Shown piece after piece: positions 1 through 7,488 of a DNA stretch of 20,699 nucleotides (within the stretch, counting starts at the first letter, position 1; each line of letters begins with the position of its first letter). The translations under genes and the position numbers were made by a program. The notes under the pieces are model-generated. The model made no database searches and was not told the DNA's origin. It was given only the letters and a program-made list of their open reading frames with translations. This DNA is from JAPUDQ01 sp049289035 (GTDB lineage: Bacteria; Patescibacteriota; Saccharimonadia; Saccharimonadales; Saccharimonadaceae): the NCBI GenBank assembly GCA_049289035.1, contig JBAQIV010000018.1, forward strand, positions 1 through 20,699, in the 5' to 3' direction.

Positions 1-2
1 AG

Positions 3-395
3 CTTGATGAGGTAAAACGACTCTTCAATATAAACGACTCAATGATGCCAGACGTCCATGAGCTAGAGGTTCAAGCTACCAAAGAAAATATCGGTGGTTC
101 CGAAAAAGACCAACCACTCGCCTCTACTGCAAATGCGATCAATCATTTGTACCGCGAACACGCAAGCGGCTGCGAGGAATGCAACGGTCTTGGCTATACA
201 GGACGACGCGGCATATATGAAGTACTGTCAAACACAAACGATGTCCAAAACCTGATCGTCGCCAACGCCACCAGTAATGACATCCAGGCGGAAGCCATCA
301 AGCAGGGCATGGTAACTATGCAACTCGACGGCCTAATCAAAGCATTTCGCGGTGTAACCAGTGTCGCAGAAATTCTACGAGTTACTAGAGAGTAA
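3..395 (+). CDS. pilB: Type IV pilus assembly ATPase PilB/GspE, C-terminal part (5' truncated by the window)
   Basis: The frame is open from base 3, so the gene starts upstream and only about 130 C-terminal residues are visible. The diagnostic part is a zinc-type Cys pair (CEEC) followed by GLGYTGRRGIYEV, the signature that ends GspE/PilB secretion ATPases. A final helical stretch ends in TSVAEILRVTRE, also typical. The nucleotide-binding core and the first Cys pair of the usual four-Cys motif are not in view. PilB hydrolyses ATP in the cytoplasm to drive pilin polymerisation through PilC, which follows after only two bases (TAA-TT-ATG) and is probably translationally coupled. PilT, the retraction ATPase, is related, but the Cys motif and the position before pilC favour PilB. 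Confidence 0.9.
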   Translation, partial: LDEVKRLFNINDSMMPDVHELEVQATKENIGGSEKDQPLASTANAINHLYREHASGCEECNGLGYTGRRGIYEVLSNTNDVQNLIVANATSNDIQAEAIKQGMVTMQLDGLIKAFRGVTSVAEILRVTRE

Positions 396-397
396 TT

Positions 398-1612
398 ATG
401 GGTATCTATAAACTTATTGCTGTCAACAAAGAAGATACGGTCGTCACAATGAATGTCGAGGCTAACTCGAGAGATGCTGCCATTGCAGCTATCATTAAGC
501 AAGGATATAGACCTACGTACTTAAAATTGCAGCGTGAACACAGAGATTTTTTATCATTCTTAAAACCCAAAATTAAGTCAAAAGACCTAGTTATATTTAC
601 TCGTCAGCTAAGTACGATGATAAGTGCAGGAGTACCTCTACTACGCGCGCTAAATACTCTGTCAAATCAGACTGAGAATAAATCATTTCAAGTCGTCTTA
701 CAATCCGTGAGTAAAGATGTCCAGTCTGGCACCTCTCTCGGCGACAGCTTCGCTAACCACCCCAAAGCCTTTAGCGACGTGTTCATAAACATGGTTCGTG
801 CCGGTGAATCGGGCGGTATCCTCGACGAGATTCTAAAACGCCTTGCAGTACAACAAGAAAAAAATGACTCAATAAAAAAGAAAGTGAAGAGTGCCATGAC
901 CTACCCGATGGTGCTCGTTATTATCACTGTCGGTGCGTTCTTCGGTCTAATGTTTTTTGTAATTCCCCAAGTAGGTAAAATTCTTAAAGATCTGGGCGGC
1001 CCAGATGCTGAGCTACCCCAGATTACCCAGATAATGCTCGATATCAGCCACTTTATGGTCACCTATTGGTACATAGTTATTGGCGTTACAATTGGCCTTA
1101 TCATTGGAGCACGCCTGTTCTTTAAGACACCACGTGGCCGTCACATTCTCCACTACACCCTCATCAAAACACCAATAATCGGACCGATTATAAGAAAAGT
1201 CGCTGTTGCACGATTTGCCCGTACATTTTCATCACTTATCGGTGCTGGTGTTAGCGTACTAGAGACTCTACGTGTAACTGGCAATGCTATTGGCAACGAT
1301 GCCTTCAGAGATGAACTCATTCATGGCGCCGAGGCTGTCACTTCGGGCTCACAGCTGTCTCAGGCCCTTGAAAAAGGTGGTCTATTTCCGGCGATCGTTC
1401 CTCAGATGCTAAGCGTTGGCGAAGAAACCGGTGAAACAGCCGAAGTACTGATAAAAGTCGCTGATTTTTTCGAAGAGGAAGTAGATGCGACTATTGCTAG
1501 CCTCAGTTCTATCATCGAACCAGTTATGATCGTCTTCATGGGAGGTATGGTCGGTCTAGTAGCAGTTAGCGTTATGGGACCTATTGCCAGCCTGAGTCAA
1601 AATGTCCAATAA
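398..1612 (+). CDS. pilC: Type IV pilus inner-membrane platform protein PilC (GspF family)
   Basis: A 404-residue protein, the normal length for PilC. It has two GspF domains. The first, about residues 62-190, contains FTRQLSTMISAGVPLLRAL and NMVRAGESGGILDEIL. The second, about 268-395, repeats the pattern as FARTFSSLIGAGVSVLETL and MLSVGEETGETAEVL. Membrane segments lie near residues 168-190, 222-242 and 372-397. PilC is the membrane rotor on which PilB acts to feed pilins into the fibre. The start is fixed by its position 2 nt after the pilB stop and no good SD is visible, which suggests coupling to pilB translation. The identification is firm; the exact partner ATPases besides PilB cannot be seen here. 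Confidence 0.95.
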   Translation: MGIYKLIAVNKEDTVVTMNVEANSRDAAIAAIIKQGYRPTYLKLQREHRDFLSFLKPKIKSKDLVIFTRQLSTMISAGVPLLRALNTLSNQTENKSFQVVLQSVSKDVQSGTSLGDSFANHPKAFSDVFINMVRAGESGGILDEILKRLAVQQEKNDSIKKKVKSAMTYPMVLVIITVGAFFGLMFFVIPQVGKILKDLGGPDAELPQITQIMLDISHFMVTYWYIVIGVTIGLIIGARLFFKTPRGRHILHYTLIKTPIIGPIIRKVAVARFARTFSSLIGAGVSVLETLRVTGNAIGNDAFRDELIHGAEAVTSGSQLSQALEKGGLFPAIVPQMLSVGEETGETAEVLIKVADFFEEEVDATIASLSSIIEPVMIVFMGGMVGLVAVSVMGPIASLSQNVQ

Positions 1613-1618
1613 ACCTTG

Positions 1619-1624
1619 TATAAT
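1619..1624 (+). promoter_or_regulatory. -10 box TATAAT upstream of the pseudopilin operon
   Basis: A perfect TATAAT lies 7 nt after the pilC stop. No convincing -35 is visible. Five bases downstream is an ATG (1630) that opens a 7-codon ORF, so transcripts from here would begin almost at that ATG. This would give the minor-pilin genes a promoter separate from pilB-pilC. Confidence 0.5.
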
Positions 1625-1629
1625 TAATC

Positions 1630-1653
1630 ATGAGCAATTTTAATCAACAATAA
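1630..1653 (+). CDS. Candidate 7-codon leader peptide (MSNFNQQ)
   Basis: ATG at 1630 reads MSNFNQQ and ends in TAA at 1651-1653, two bases before the pilin ATG at 1656. The junction TAA-TT-ATG is identical to the pilB-pilC junction. The pilin start has no SD, so ribosomes that initiate leaderlessly at 1630 could terminate and restart on the pilin. A chance ORF in A/T-rich sequence is the main alternative. No attenuator hairpin is visible next to it. Confidence 0.35.
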   Translation: MSNFNQQ

Positions 1654-1655
1654 TT

Positions 1656-2156
1656 ATGAATACTTCTAAGCAGCAAGGCTTCAGTATACTTGAGTTAGCA
1701 GTTGTTATCGTTTTGATTGGCTTACTATCTATGCTTGTCACGGCCTATATGCCACAAGCCCAAATGCGCTCACGAGATACCGAACGAACTTCTGACATTG
1801 CTACATTAAAAAATTATCTTGAGCAGCAATATGTAGAAAAAGCCTCTGCTAGCTACCCGACTTATCCATCGACAAGCTCACTCACGAGTGACCTGTCAGC
1901 TTTAACTTCAGGCGGTTTACTAGACAGCACAAAATCACCTGGCAGTAATAGTAGTAGCATTATTACTGCCAGCTCCAATGGCGATCAGACTTCTGTAACG
2001 ACAAAGAGCTCATACATATATCAGCCTTATTTACAAGACGGCTCATTGTGCACCACGTCTTCAGCGAACCAACCCTGCGTGAGGTTTAAGTTATGGTATA
2101 AACTAGAAGAAAATTCTCCTAACGCAACCTTTGTGGAAAGCTTACATCAACAATGA
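1656..2156 (+). CDS. Type IV pilin-like protein (pseudopilin)
   Basis: A 166-residue prepilin. The leader MNTSKQQG is followed by FSILELAVVIVLIGLLSML, a class III signal with prepilin peptidase cleavage after Gly8, Phe at mature position 1 and Glu at position 5. Next comes the RSRDTERTSDIATLKNYLEQQY helix common to pilins of Patescibacteria, then a Ser/Thr-rich globular part with one probable disulfide pair (CTTSSANQPC). It overlaps the next gene by 4 bases (ATGA), so it belongs to the minor-pilin operon. It lacks an SD, and a tiny ORF ends 2 nt before its start. It could be a minor pilin or a second structural pilin; sequence alone does not decide. Confidence 0.85.
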   Translation: MNTSKQQGFSILELAVVIVLIGLLSMLVTAYMPQAQMRSRDTERTSDIATLKNYLEQQYVEKASASYPTYPSTSSLTSDLSALTSGGLLDSTKSPGSNSSSIITASSNGDQTSVTTKSSYIYQPYLQDGSLCTTSSANQPCVRFKLWYKLEENSPNATFVESLHQQ

Positions 2157-2623
2157 AAAAAAATAGAGGATTCACTGTAGTTGAGCTCGTGATCGCTATC
2201 ACCATTAGTGGAGTATTTACAATTGGAATTTTTCAGCTATTTTCAGCAATTAACAACCTATCCACTGAGTCGTCGCGTCGTACAATCGCAAGCAATATTG
2301 CCTACAACAACATGCGCAAATATGCCAATGGCCAAAAACCTCTCTGGTTTAACTGCATTGGCGATGAAGCTGGCGAGACAACGCCACCCTTTAGCGACGG
2401 CAAGTCAAAACCAACTGCAACAGGCCAAGAATTAATGAATATAACAACTAATAGCTTAGTCCAGACTTTACCTCCACCCGTAATCGAGTCTGTAATTGCG
2501 ATTGCACCATACGGCTGTGGTAATTCTGCGCCAGGTCAACCTATTAGGGTCCAAGCACAAGTCAAATTCGGTCAAGGATCAAAACAAAGGACGATCACCC
2601 ATGCGACGTACGTATCATACTAA
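2153..2623 (+). CDS. Type IV minor pilin / PulG-like prepilin
   Basis: A 156-residue prepilin. The leader MKKNRG is very short, followed by FTVVELVIAITISGVFTIGIFQLF with Phe1 and Glu5 of the mature protein and a single hydrophobic helix of about 23 residues. The rest is a small globular domain with two Cys (FNCIGDE and PYGCGN), a candidate disulfide. It starts inside the stop of the upstream pilin (ATGA) and its own end overlaps the next pilin by 23 bases, so the three are likely cotranscribed and coupled. By position it resembles PilV/GspI- or GspJ-type minor pilins that prime pilus assembly. I cannot assign a specific symbol. Confidence 0.8.
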   Translation: MKKNRGFTVVELVIAITISGVFTIGIFQLFSAINNLSTESSRRTIASNIAYNNMRKYANGQKPLWFNCIGDEAGETTPPFSDGKSKPTATGQELMNITTNSLVQTLPPPVIESVIAIAPYGCGNSAPGQPIRVQAQVKFGQGSKQRTITHATYVSY

Positions 2624-3440
2624 CGCATCAGGTTTTACTATTGTTGAGCTGGTATTAGCTTCATCTATCAGCATTGTTGTTGTTTCTGTATTTGTATCAC
2701 TACTTTTTACGACATACCAGTCGTCAACTCGTAACAAAGTTGTTCTAGACATGACGGGACGATTACAAACTTCCTTGTCCTTTATCGAGCGTGATGTACG
2801 GTATAGCGTTGCCTACTTAACAGGTATTAGCTCACCATTTAGCGACAGTAACGCCCCTGCCGGAGGTTGGACCCACAAGGGATCACCTGCTAGCAGCACA
2901 AACCGTGCACTTATTCTTAAGTCGTATGCCACAGCAAATAACCCGTTTTCACCGACACGTCAGGCCGTCTATGTAAATGGTAGTGTTTCAAATCCGTATA
3001 TTCCTGCCGACGCGCTACTCAATTGTTCAACCACACCGCCGGCAGGATCACTTTATCTAAACCCTCAGCTACCTTATATGACTATATACTTCGTAAGTAG
3101 CGGCAAACTTACTCGACGGATCATAACAGACACCACGACCAGCTTATGTAACGGTGCAGTCACCTATCAAAAACAGTCATGTCCGACAGGAACTGGCGGC
3201 AGTTGTCTCGCAAAGGATGAGATCATAACCGAAGACGTAGCCGGCTTAAGCATCGACTATTATCAACAGCTCGATACACCTACACCATCATTTGCCCTGC
3301 TAGATCCATACAAGGCAACAAACCCTGATGATCTTGCCACGGCCGACAATATTAATGCCACGGTTACACTTAACAAAACCGTCGGTGGTAAAACCATTAA
3401 TCGCTCAATGTCGATTACAGTTAGTAGGATAAATAACTGA
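2601..3440 (+). CDS. PilW-like minor pilin with class III prepilin leader
   Basis: About 279 residues when started at ATG 2601. The frame is open upstream, but this start gives a proper prepilin leader, MRRTYHTNASG followed by FTIVELVLASSISIVVVSVFV, and has an SD-like AAAGGA at 2586-2591. Translation therefore starts inside the 3' end of the previous gene (23-base overlap). The mature protein has Phe1, Glu5, one N-terminal hydrophobic helix, then a large Ser/Thr/Asn-rich domain with paired Cys (CSTTPP, SLCNGAV, SCPTGTGGSCL) and a C-terminal strand region (SMSITVSRINN). Size, order and layout match PilW/GspJ minor pilins. Its stop TGA shares its last base with the start of the next gene. Confidence 0.78.
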   Translation: MRRTYHTNASGFTIVELVLASSISIVVVSVFVSLLFTTYQSSTRNKVVLDMTGRLQTSLSFIERDVRYSVAYLTGISSPFSDSNAPAGGWTHKGSPASSTNRALILKSYATANNPFSPTRQAVYVNGSVSNPYIPADALLNCSTTPPAGSLYLNPQLPYMTIYFVSSGKLTRRIITDTTTSLCNGAVTYQKQSCPTGTGGSCLAKDEIITEDVAGLSIDYYQQLDTPTPSFALLDPYKATNPDDLATADNINATVTLNKTVGGKTINRSMSITVSRINN

Positions 3441-5176
3441 TGAATAAAAAAGGCTTTGCACTTCCTGTTATTATTATCATATCAAGTTCCTTAATGGTTG
3501 CGAGCTTGGCAACAATGCAAATAGTGCTCTCGTTACGCTCCTACAATCTGAGCCAGTATTATATAAAAATTGCCGAGGAAGCTGCTGAAGCAGGGACTGT
3601 CTACGCAACAGCCTGTCTCGAAAATAACGCACGCGCCCAAACTTGGGGCGCAGACGACAACAATCCATTGACCACACCTAACCCCTTAACACAAGATACG
3701 CTATGTGACGGAACAGACTACCTACCGGGAACTAGTGTCCTTGTAGCAGATGACAATCGTATAAAAACTGAATTCGTTGTAGGCAATCTTGATTATATAT
3801 CGAGCAATGCGACCCAAGTATATAGTGTGCAAATTTCTGCAAAGGGATTGGCAAAGATCAAAACCGGTTCAACAACATCTATTACCAAGACCTACCAAGC
3901 AACCGTCAAAAAAACGATCGTTTGGAACACAAGCCTCAATAGCCAACGATCAGTGAGCGGCACCTACCGAACATGTAGCATCATGAGTGGCTCAGTATAC
4001 TGCTGGGGAAGAAATGCTAGAGGTCAGCTTGGCAATGGCCAATCAACTGGGGGTAACCCTGAAAATCCCTCGACTGCTGACTCATACATACCAGTAAAAG
4101 TCAGGAAGGACTCTGGGGTATTGGCAGGCAAAGTAGTCACAGATATGTTTGCTGCACAGTTTCATAATTGTGCACTTGCTGAAGGCAAGGTGTACTGCTG
4201 GGGGTACAATAACCAAGGCCAGCTTGGCCAAGGTAATACAACTGATTCGTCTGTACCAGTTGAAGTCGGGGGAGCATTAACAGGCAAAACTGTTACTGCA
4301 ATTGGCGGAACAGGTAATGTGTCCTGCGCCATTGCCGAAGGTAAGATCTATTGCTGGGGTAACAACGCGTACGGCTCAGTTGGCGTCAATAATGCAACAT
4401 CATACTATACAACACCGCAAATTGTTGTTGCCGGCAACACAGCGACCACCTTACCAACATCATATACTGCAACGAAGCTATCTACTAGTGGTAGCCGCTC
4501 ATACCTAATGTGCGCGATCGCTGACGCCAAAGCCTATTGTTGGGGTCCAAATCAAGTCGGTCAGGTTGGTGATGGTACAACGACAAGCCCTAGACGTCTT
4601 CCAACTAAAGTTGTCGATACTGGTGTGCTCAGCGGAAAAACTATTACTTCTATATCACAAGATGGTTACATTGATGTTGCGTCAGGTGGCTATCCTCACG
4701 TTTGTGTAGTCGCGAGCGGTAGCGTTTACTGCTGGGGAGAAAATAACTCTGGTCAACTCGGTCGTGCTGCTGGTAACACCACCGATTCCAATGTACCTGT
4801 TGCGGTTTACTCATCAGGAGTCCTATCTGGCAAAACAATCGATGACGTCGGTGTCGGATTACGTCACAGTTGTGTACTCGCCGGTGGAGAGGTGTACTGC
4901 TGGGGACTAAATTCTAGTGGGCAAGTTGGGGACAACACGACCTCCACCCGCTACGTGCCCGTAAAAGTTTACCAAGAGCCAGGGGTGTTGCAAGGCATCT
5001 CAGTCCTAGCGATTGGGGCAGGCGCAAACCGTGGCTGCGCCGTAGCAGCGACAGCCAAGGCTTTTTGCTGGGGGCTTAATAGCGATGGGCAGATAGGTGA
5101 TGGCACACTTATCAACCGACTCAAGCCGACTGAGTCTCTCTTTCTCAGACCAAAAAATTATCAGTATATGTATTAA
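3440..5176 (+). CDS. PilX-like minor pilin fused to a seven-repeat RCC1 beta-propeller
   Basis: 578 residues. The N-terminus MNKKG-FALPVIIIISSSLMVAS is a prepilin-like leader and membrane helix that lacks Glu5, as in PilX-type minor pilins. About residues 30-165 form a pilin-like region. From about residue 175 to the end are seven RCC1 repeats, each with the core YCWGxNxxGQLGxG (YCWGRN, YCWGYN, YCWGNN, YCWGPN, YCWGEN, YCWGLN, FCWGLN). Seven is the number needed to close one propeller. Each blade has a C-x8-CWG Cys pair (x9 in the last), suggesting a disulfide per blade on an extracellular protein. It overlaps the previous gene by one base and ends the minor-pilin operon. The likely role is a pilus-tip adhesin or host-recognition head; that role is inference, the domain reading is not. 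Confidence 0.88.
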   Translation: MNKKGFALPVIIIISSSLMVASLATMQIVLSLRSYNLSQYYIKIAEEAAEAGTVYATACLENNARAQTWGADDNNPLTTPNPLTQDTLCDGTDYLPGTSVLVADDNRIKTEFVVGNLDYISSNATQVYSVQISAKGLAKIKTGSTTSITKTYQATVKKTIVWNTSLNSQRSVSGTYRTCSIMSGSVYCWGRNARGQLGNGQSTGGNPENPSTADSYIPVKVRKDSGVLAGKVVTDMFAAQFHNCALAEGKVYCWGYNNQGQLGQGNTTDSSVPVEVGGALTGKTVTAIGGTGNVSCAIAEGKIYCWGNNAYGSVGVNNATSYYTTPQIVVAGNTATTLPTSYTATKLSTSGSRSYLMCAIADAKAYCWGPNQVGQVGDGTTTSPRRLPTKVVDTGVLSGKTITSISQDGYIDVASGGYPHVCVVASGSVYCWGENNSGQLGRAAGNTTDSNVPVAVYSSGVLSGKTIDDVGVGLRHSCVLAGGEVYCWGLNSSGQVGDNTTSTRYVPVKVYQEPGVLQGISVLAIGAGANRGCAVAATAKAFCWGLNSDGQIGDGTLINRLKPTESLFLRPKNYQYMY

Positions 5177-5201
5177 GCAATCGTACTGGCATATATCACT
5201 C

Positions 5202-5229
5202 TTGACTCAATAGAGAAAATCAATATACT
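5202..5229 (+). promoter_or_regulatory. Promoter of the major pilin gene (TTGACT-N16-TATACT)
   Basis: A -35 TTGACT (5202-5207) and a -10 TATACT (5224-5229) are separated by 16 bases, the best two-box promoter in the pilus block. Transcription would start near 5236 and give a leader of about 50 nt. A second possible extended -10 (TGG-TATACA, 5243-5251) lies downstream. The strong promoter fits a highly expressed structural pilin. Confidence 0.65.
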
Positions 5230-5288
5230 TATGCTTAAGATCTGGTATACATATAGCCGATCACTATCAATCTAAAAGGGGGGCATTT

Positions 5289-5768
5289 ATGCTCAAAAAG
5301 TATTCACAAAAAGGGTTCACGATTGTCGAGCTTTTGATCGTTATCGTGATCATAGGTATCTTAGCAGCACTGGTTCTCAACACATTCGCAGACTCACAAA
5401 AACGTGCCCGCGACACTCAGCGCACGACTGACGTATCAGCTCTGTCAACACAACTCGAAGTCTACTACAACGACAAGGGTGCTTACCCACAATTTTCACA
5501 GATAGACACAATTGGCGAAGCTAAGACGGCGTTTCCAGGTTTAGACGAGGGAGCAGTTGATGCACCTTCAAACTCGGCAGCCTTCGACATCATAGGAACT
5601 GCTCTAGGTGGTACAGATATTAGCCACTACAGCTACCAAGCATGGCAGGCAGATGGCACAACAGCATGTAATACTGATGACGCCTGTGCAAAGTTTACCA
5701 TGACCTGGAACAAAGAGTCTCTTAAATCTGGCGAGTCAAATCCTCAGACCAAGAAGAGCTTGAACTAG
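5289..5768 (+). CDS. pilA: Type IV major pilin candidate (PilA/PilE type)
   Basis: 159 residues. MLKKYSQKG is a class III leader, followed by FTIVELLIVIVIIGILAALVLNTF, the near-consensus pilin helix with Phe1 and Glu5. Then comes SQKRARDTQRTTDVSALSTQLEVYYNDKGAYPQ, the alpha-1 extension and YP motif common in pilins of CPR bacteria. A Cys pair (TACNTDDACAKF) near the C-terminus resembles a D-region loop. The gene has its own promoter, a very strong SD (AAAAGGGGGG, 5274-5283, 5 nt before ATG) and an immediate rho-independent terminator. It is thus a monocistronic, heavily expressed unit, which is why I pick it as the main fibre subunit over the other four pilin-like genes. The symbol indicates the family. 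Confidence 0.85.
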   Translation: MLKKYSQKGFTIVELLIVIVIIGILAALVLNTFADSQKRARDTQRTTDVSALSTQLEVYYNDKGAYPQFSQIDTIGEAKTAFPGLDEGAVDAPSNSAAFDIIGTALGGTDISHYSYQAWQADGTTACNTDDACAKFTMTWNKESLKSGESNPQTKKSLN

Positions 5769-5786
5769 ATATACTTTTTTAACCAC

Positions 5787-5815
5787 AGAAAACGGCCCAA
5801 ATTGGGCCGTTTTCT
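5787..5815 (+). terminator. Rho-independent terminator after the major pilin
   Basis: AGAAAACGGCCC pairs with GGGCCGTTTTCT over 12 bp around the 5-nt loop AAATT. The A-run before and T-run after the GC stem make it usable from either strand. It lies 19 nt after the pilin stop and isolates the major pilin from pilM. Confidence 0.9.
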
Positions 5816-5824
5816 ACTGAAAAT

Positions 5825-5847
5825 GTTATACTAGTAAACAGTATAAC
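5825..5847 (+). promoter_or_regulatory. pilM promoter inside an inverted repeat (GTTATAC-N9-GTATAAC)
   Basis: Two 7-nt arms (5825-5831 and 5841-5847) form a perfect inverted repeat. The right arm contains TATAAC (5842-5847), a -10 ending exactly 7 nt before the ATG at 5855; the left arm contains TATACT (5827-5832). The symmetry could be an operator or simply two back-to-back -10 boxes. Confidence 0.5.
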
Positions 5848-5854
5848 TTTAGGG

Positions 5855-6916
5855 ATGGGCATGAAACGAACACTATTTTTACCGCATAGTCCGCTCGTGG
5901 GTATTGATATAAGTAATACTTATATCAAATGCATGTCTATGGATGTTTCCAAATGGTTAGTAACAAGTTATGGCTCAACTAACGCTGATACCAAAAAACT
6001 CCGCACTAGCCTAACCGAGTCACCAGACTATCTCATATCACTGCTCAAAGAATTGGTGTCCAACAACATTGTAGGTAAGCTGACCAGCTCCCAGGCTATT
6101 GTAGGCATACCGACAAACATGACCTATAGCCGCAGCGTCTCACTTCCAAAAGCTGCTATCAAAAAAATCGACGAAGCCATTGCGCTTGAGGCCAGCCAGT
6201 ACATTCCAGTGGCACTCTCCGAGCTCAATCTGTCGTATGAAATCCTGAGTGAAACTGACCAGGCCATAGACATACTTATGTCGGCCGCGCCCAAACGCAT
6301 TATCGACAATGTGCTGACTGCCTGTCATGAAATAGGTATCACGCCGCTGGCTATTGAGCCGAGTATCAACGCAGTTGCTAAACTACTGACGAACACCGAG
6401 CAAGGCCATCTGCCAACCGTCATCGTCGACATTGGCGCTGCCGATACCGACGTTGCCATCCTCAACGAGCGGATTCGTGCCACGGCGAGCGTCCAGGTCG
6501 GCAGCAACACACTCACCTATGCCATATCTGAAAAGATGGGCGTGTCACTCGAAAACGCGCATCAACTCAAAGTTCTCCATGGTCTCTCGCACGGCACAAA
6601 ACAGCGCGAGATTCTTGACGCCGTCAACGCGCCGCTTTCACAGGTCGTCAACGAAATCCATAAGATTATACGCTACTACAACGAGCGCCTCGATTCGTCG
6701 GCGCGCATTGAGCAAATTATCATCGTGGGTAGCGGCTCCGATATACCCGGTCTTGGCGAGTACTTCACTGACAGCCTCGTTATGCCGGCGCGTGTTGCTA
6801 GCCCCTGGCAGACGCTTGATTTCGGTAATCTCCCCCAGCCCGCCAAACAATTTCGCCCACGCTACATTACGGTTATCGGACTAGCAGCCACCAAACCAGA
6901 CGAGGTCGTGCTATGA
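5855..6916 (+). CDS. pilM: Type IV pilus actin-like ATPase PilM
   Basis: 353 residues, the usual PilM length. Actin/FtsA-fold motifs are visible: phosphate-1 VGIDISNTYIKCMSM (about residues 15-29), phosphate-2 VIVDIGAADTDVAIL (about 189-203) and the adenosine motif IIIVGSGSDIPGLGEYF (about 287-303). PilM is a cytoplasmic ring protein that binds the N-terminal tail of PilN (here MINLLDHRAK) and links the assembly motor to the PilN/PilO complex. Two ATGs compete: 5855 lies 7 nt after a -10 and suits a leaderless start, while 5861 has AGGG 6 nt upstream and suits SD initiation. The products differ by only two residues. Overlaps pilN by 4 bases (ATGA). Confidence 0.92.
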   Translation: MGMKRTLFLPHSPLVGIDISNTYIKCMSMDVSKWLVTSYGSTNADTKKLRTSLTESPDYLISLLKELVSNNIVGKLTSSQAIVGIPTNMTYSRSVSLPKAAIKKIDEAIALEASQYIPVALSELNLSYEILSETDQAIDILMSAAPKRIIDNVLTACHEIGITPLAIEPSINAVAKLLTNTEQGHLPTVIVDIGAADTDVAILNERIRATASVQVGSNTLTYAISEKMGVSLENAHQLKVLHGLSHGTKQREILDAVNAPLSQVVNEIHKIIRYYNERLDSSARIEQIIIVGSGSDIPGLGEYFTDSLVMPARVASPWQTLDFGNLPQPAKQFRPRYITVIGLAATKPDEVVL

Positions 6917-7488
6917 TAAACCTCCTTGACCATCGCGCCAAAGCCGAACTGATTGCCGCACGCCACAATGTGCGGCTGCGCCAGTACTCTTTTATACTTA
7001 TACTTCTCTGTGTTGTCATCACCGCGAGCTACACTATCGGCTATATTATTTTGAACAACCAAGCCAATGCCTACCGTGACGAAGCGGCGCATTATGCGCC
7101 CGAACGTGAAAAATACAAAGACATTGTCGCGCAGGCTACCGAGTACAACAAAAATCTCGCCATCGCCAAAACCATTATGAACAATGAATTTATATTTAGC
7201 GATCTGCTGGTTACACTCTCAAAAACATTGCCGCCCAATGCCGTACTAGCAGGCATTAACTTGCAAGCGGTCGACCTCGCAAAACCAATCGAGCTTACCA
7301 TAAATACCAAGTCATTTACAGACGCCGATGCAGTTAAAAAAGCTTTCGAAGCCTCACCGTACTTCAAAGACAGCAAGCTGCGTACTATCACGAAACTGCC
7401 CGAAGGCACGTACCCGTATACTGCCGTGCTCATCACGACACTCAATCAAACGACATTTCAAAAGGCACAAAAAGAGGGAATGCTATGA
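6913..7488 (+). CDS. pilN: Type IV pilus alignment protein PilN
   Basis: 191 residues. It opens with MINLLDHRAKAELIAARHNVRLRQY, matching the conserved cytoplasmic INLL tail by which PilN docks into PilM. One membrane helix follows (about residues 26-48, FILILLCVVITASYTIGYIIL), then a coiled-coil stretch and an extracytoplasmic ferredoxin-like domain (LPPNAVLAGINLQ, ELTINTKSFTDADAVKKAFEASPYF). This is the standard PilN/GspL-C layout. Start and stop are both locked by 4-base ATGA overlaps with pilM and pilO, so the three genes are coupled. PilN and PilO form a membrane heterodimer that connects the platform to the cell wall. Confidence 0.88.
   Translation: MINLLDHRAKAELIAARHNVRLRQYSFILILLCVVITASYTIGYIILNNQANAYRDEAAHYAPEREKYKDIVAQATEYNKNLAIAKTIMNNEFIFSDLLVTLSKTLPPNAVLAGINLQAVDLAKPIELTINTKSFTDADAVKKAFEASPYFKDSKLRTITKLPEGTYPYTAVLITTLNQTTFQKAQKEGML

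Noticed and set aside
2496..2600. Upstream extension of the PilW-like gene
   Set aside because: The extra 35 residues would bury the prepilin leader; ATG 2601 has an SD-like sequence and gives a correct class III signal.
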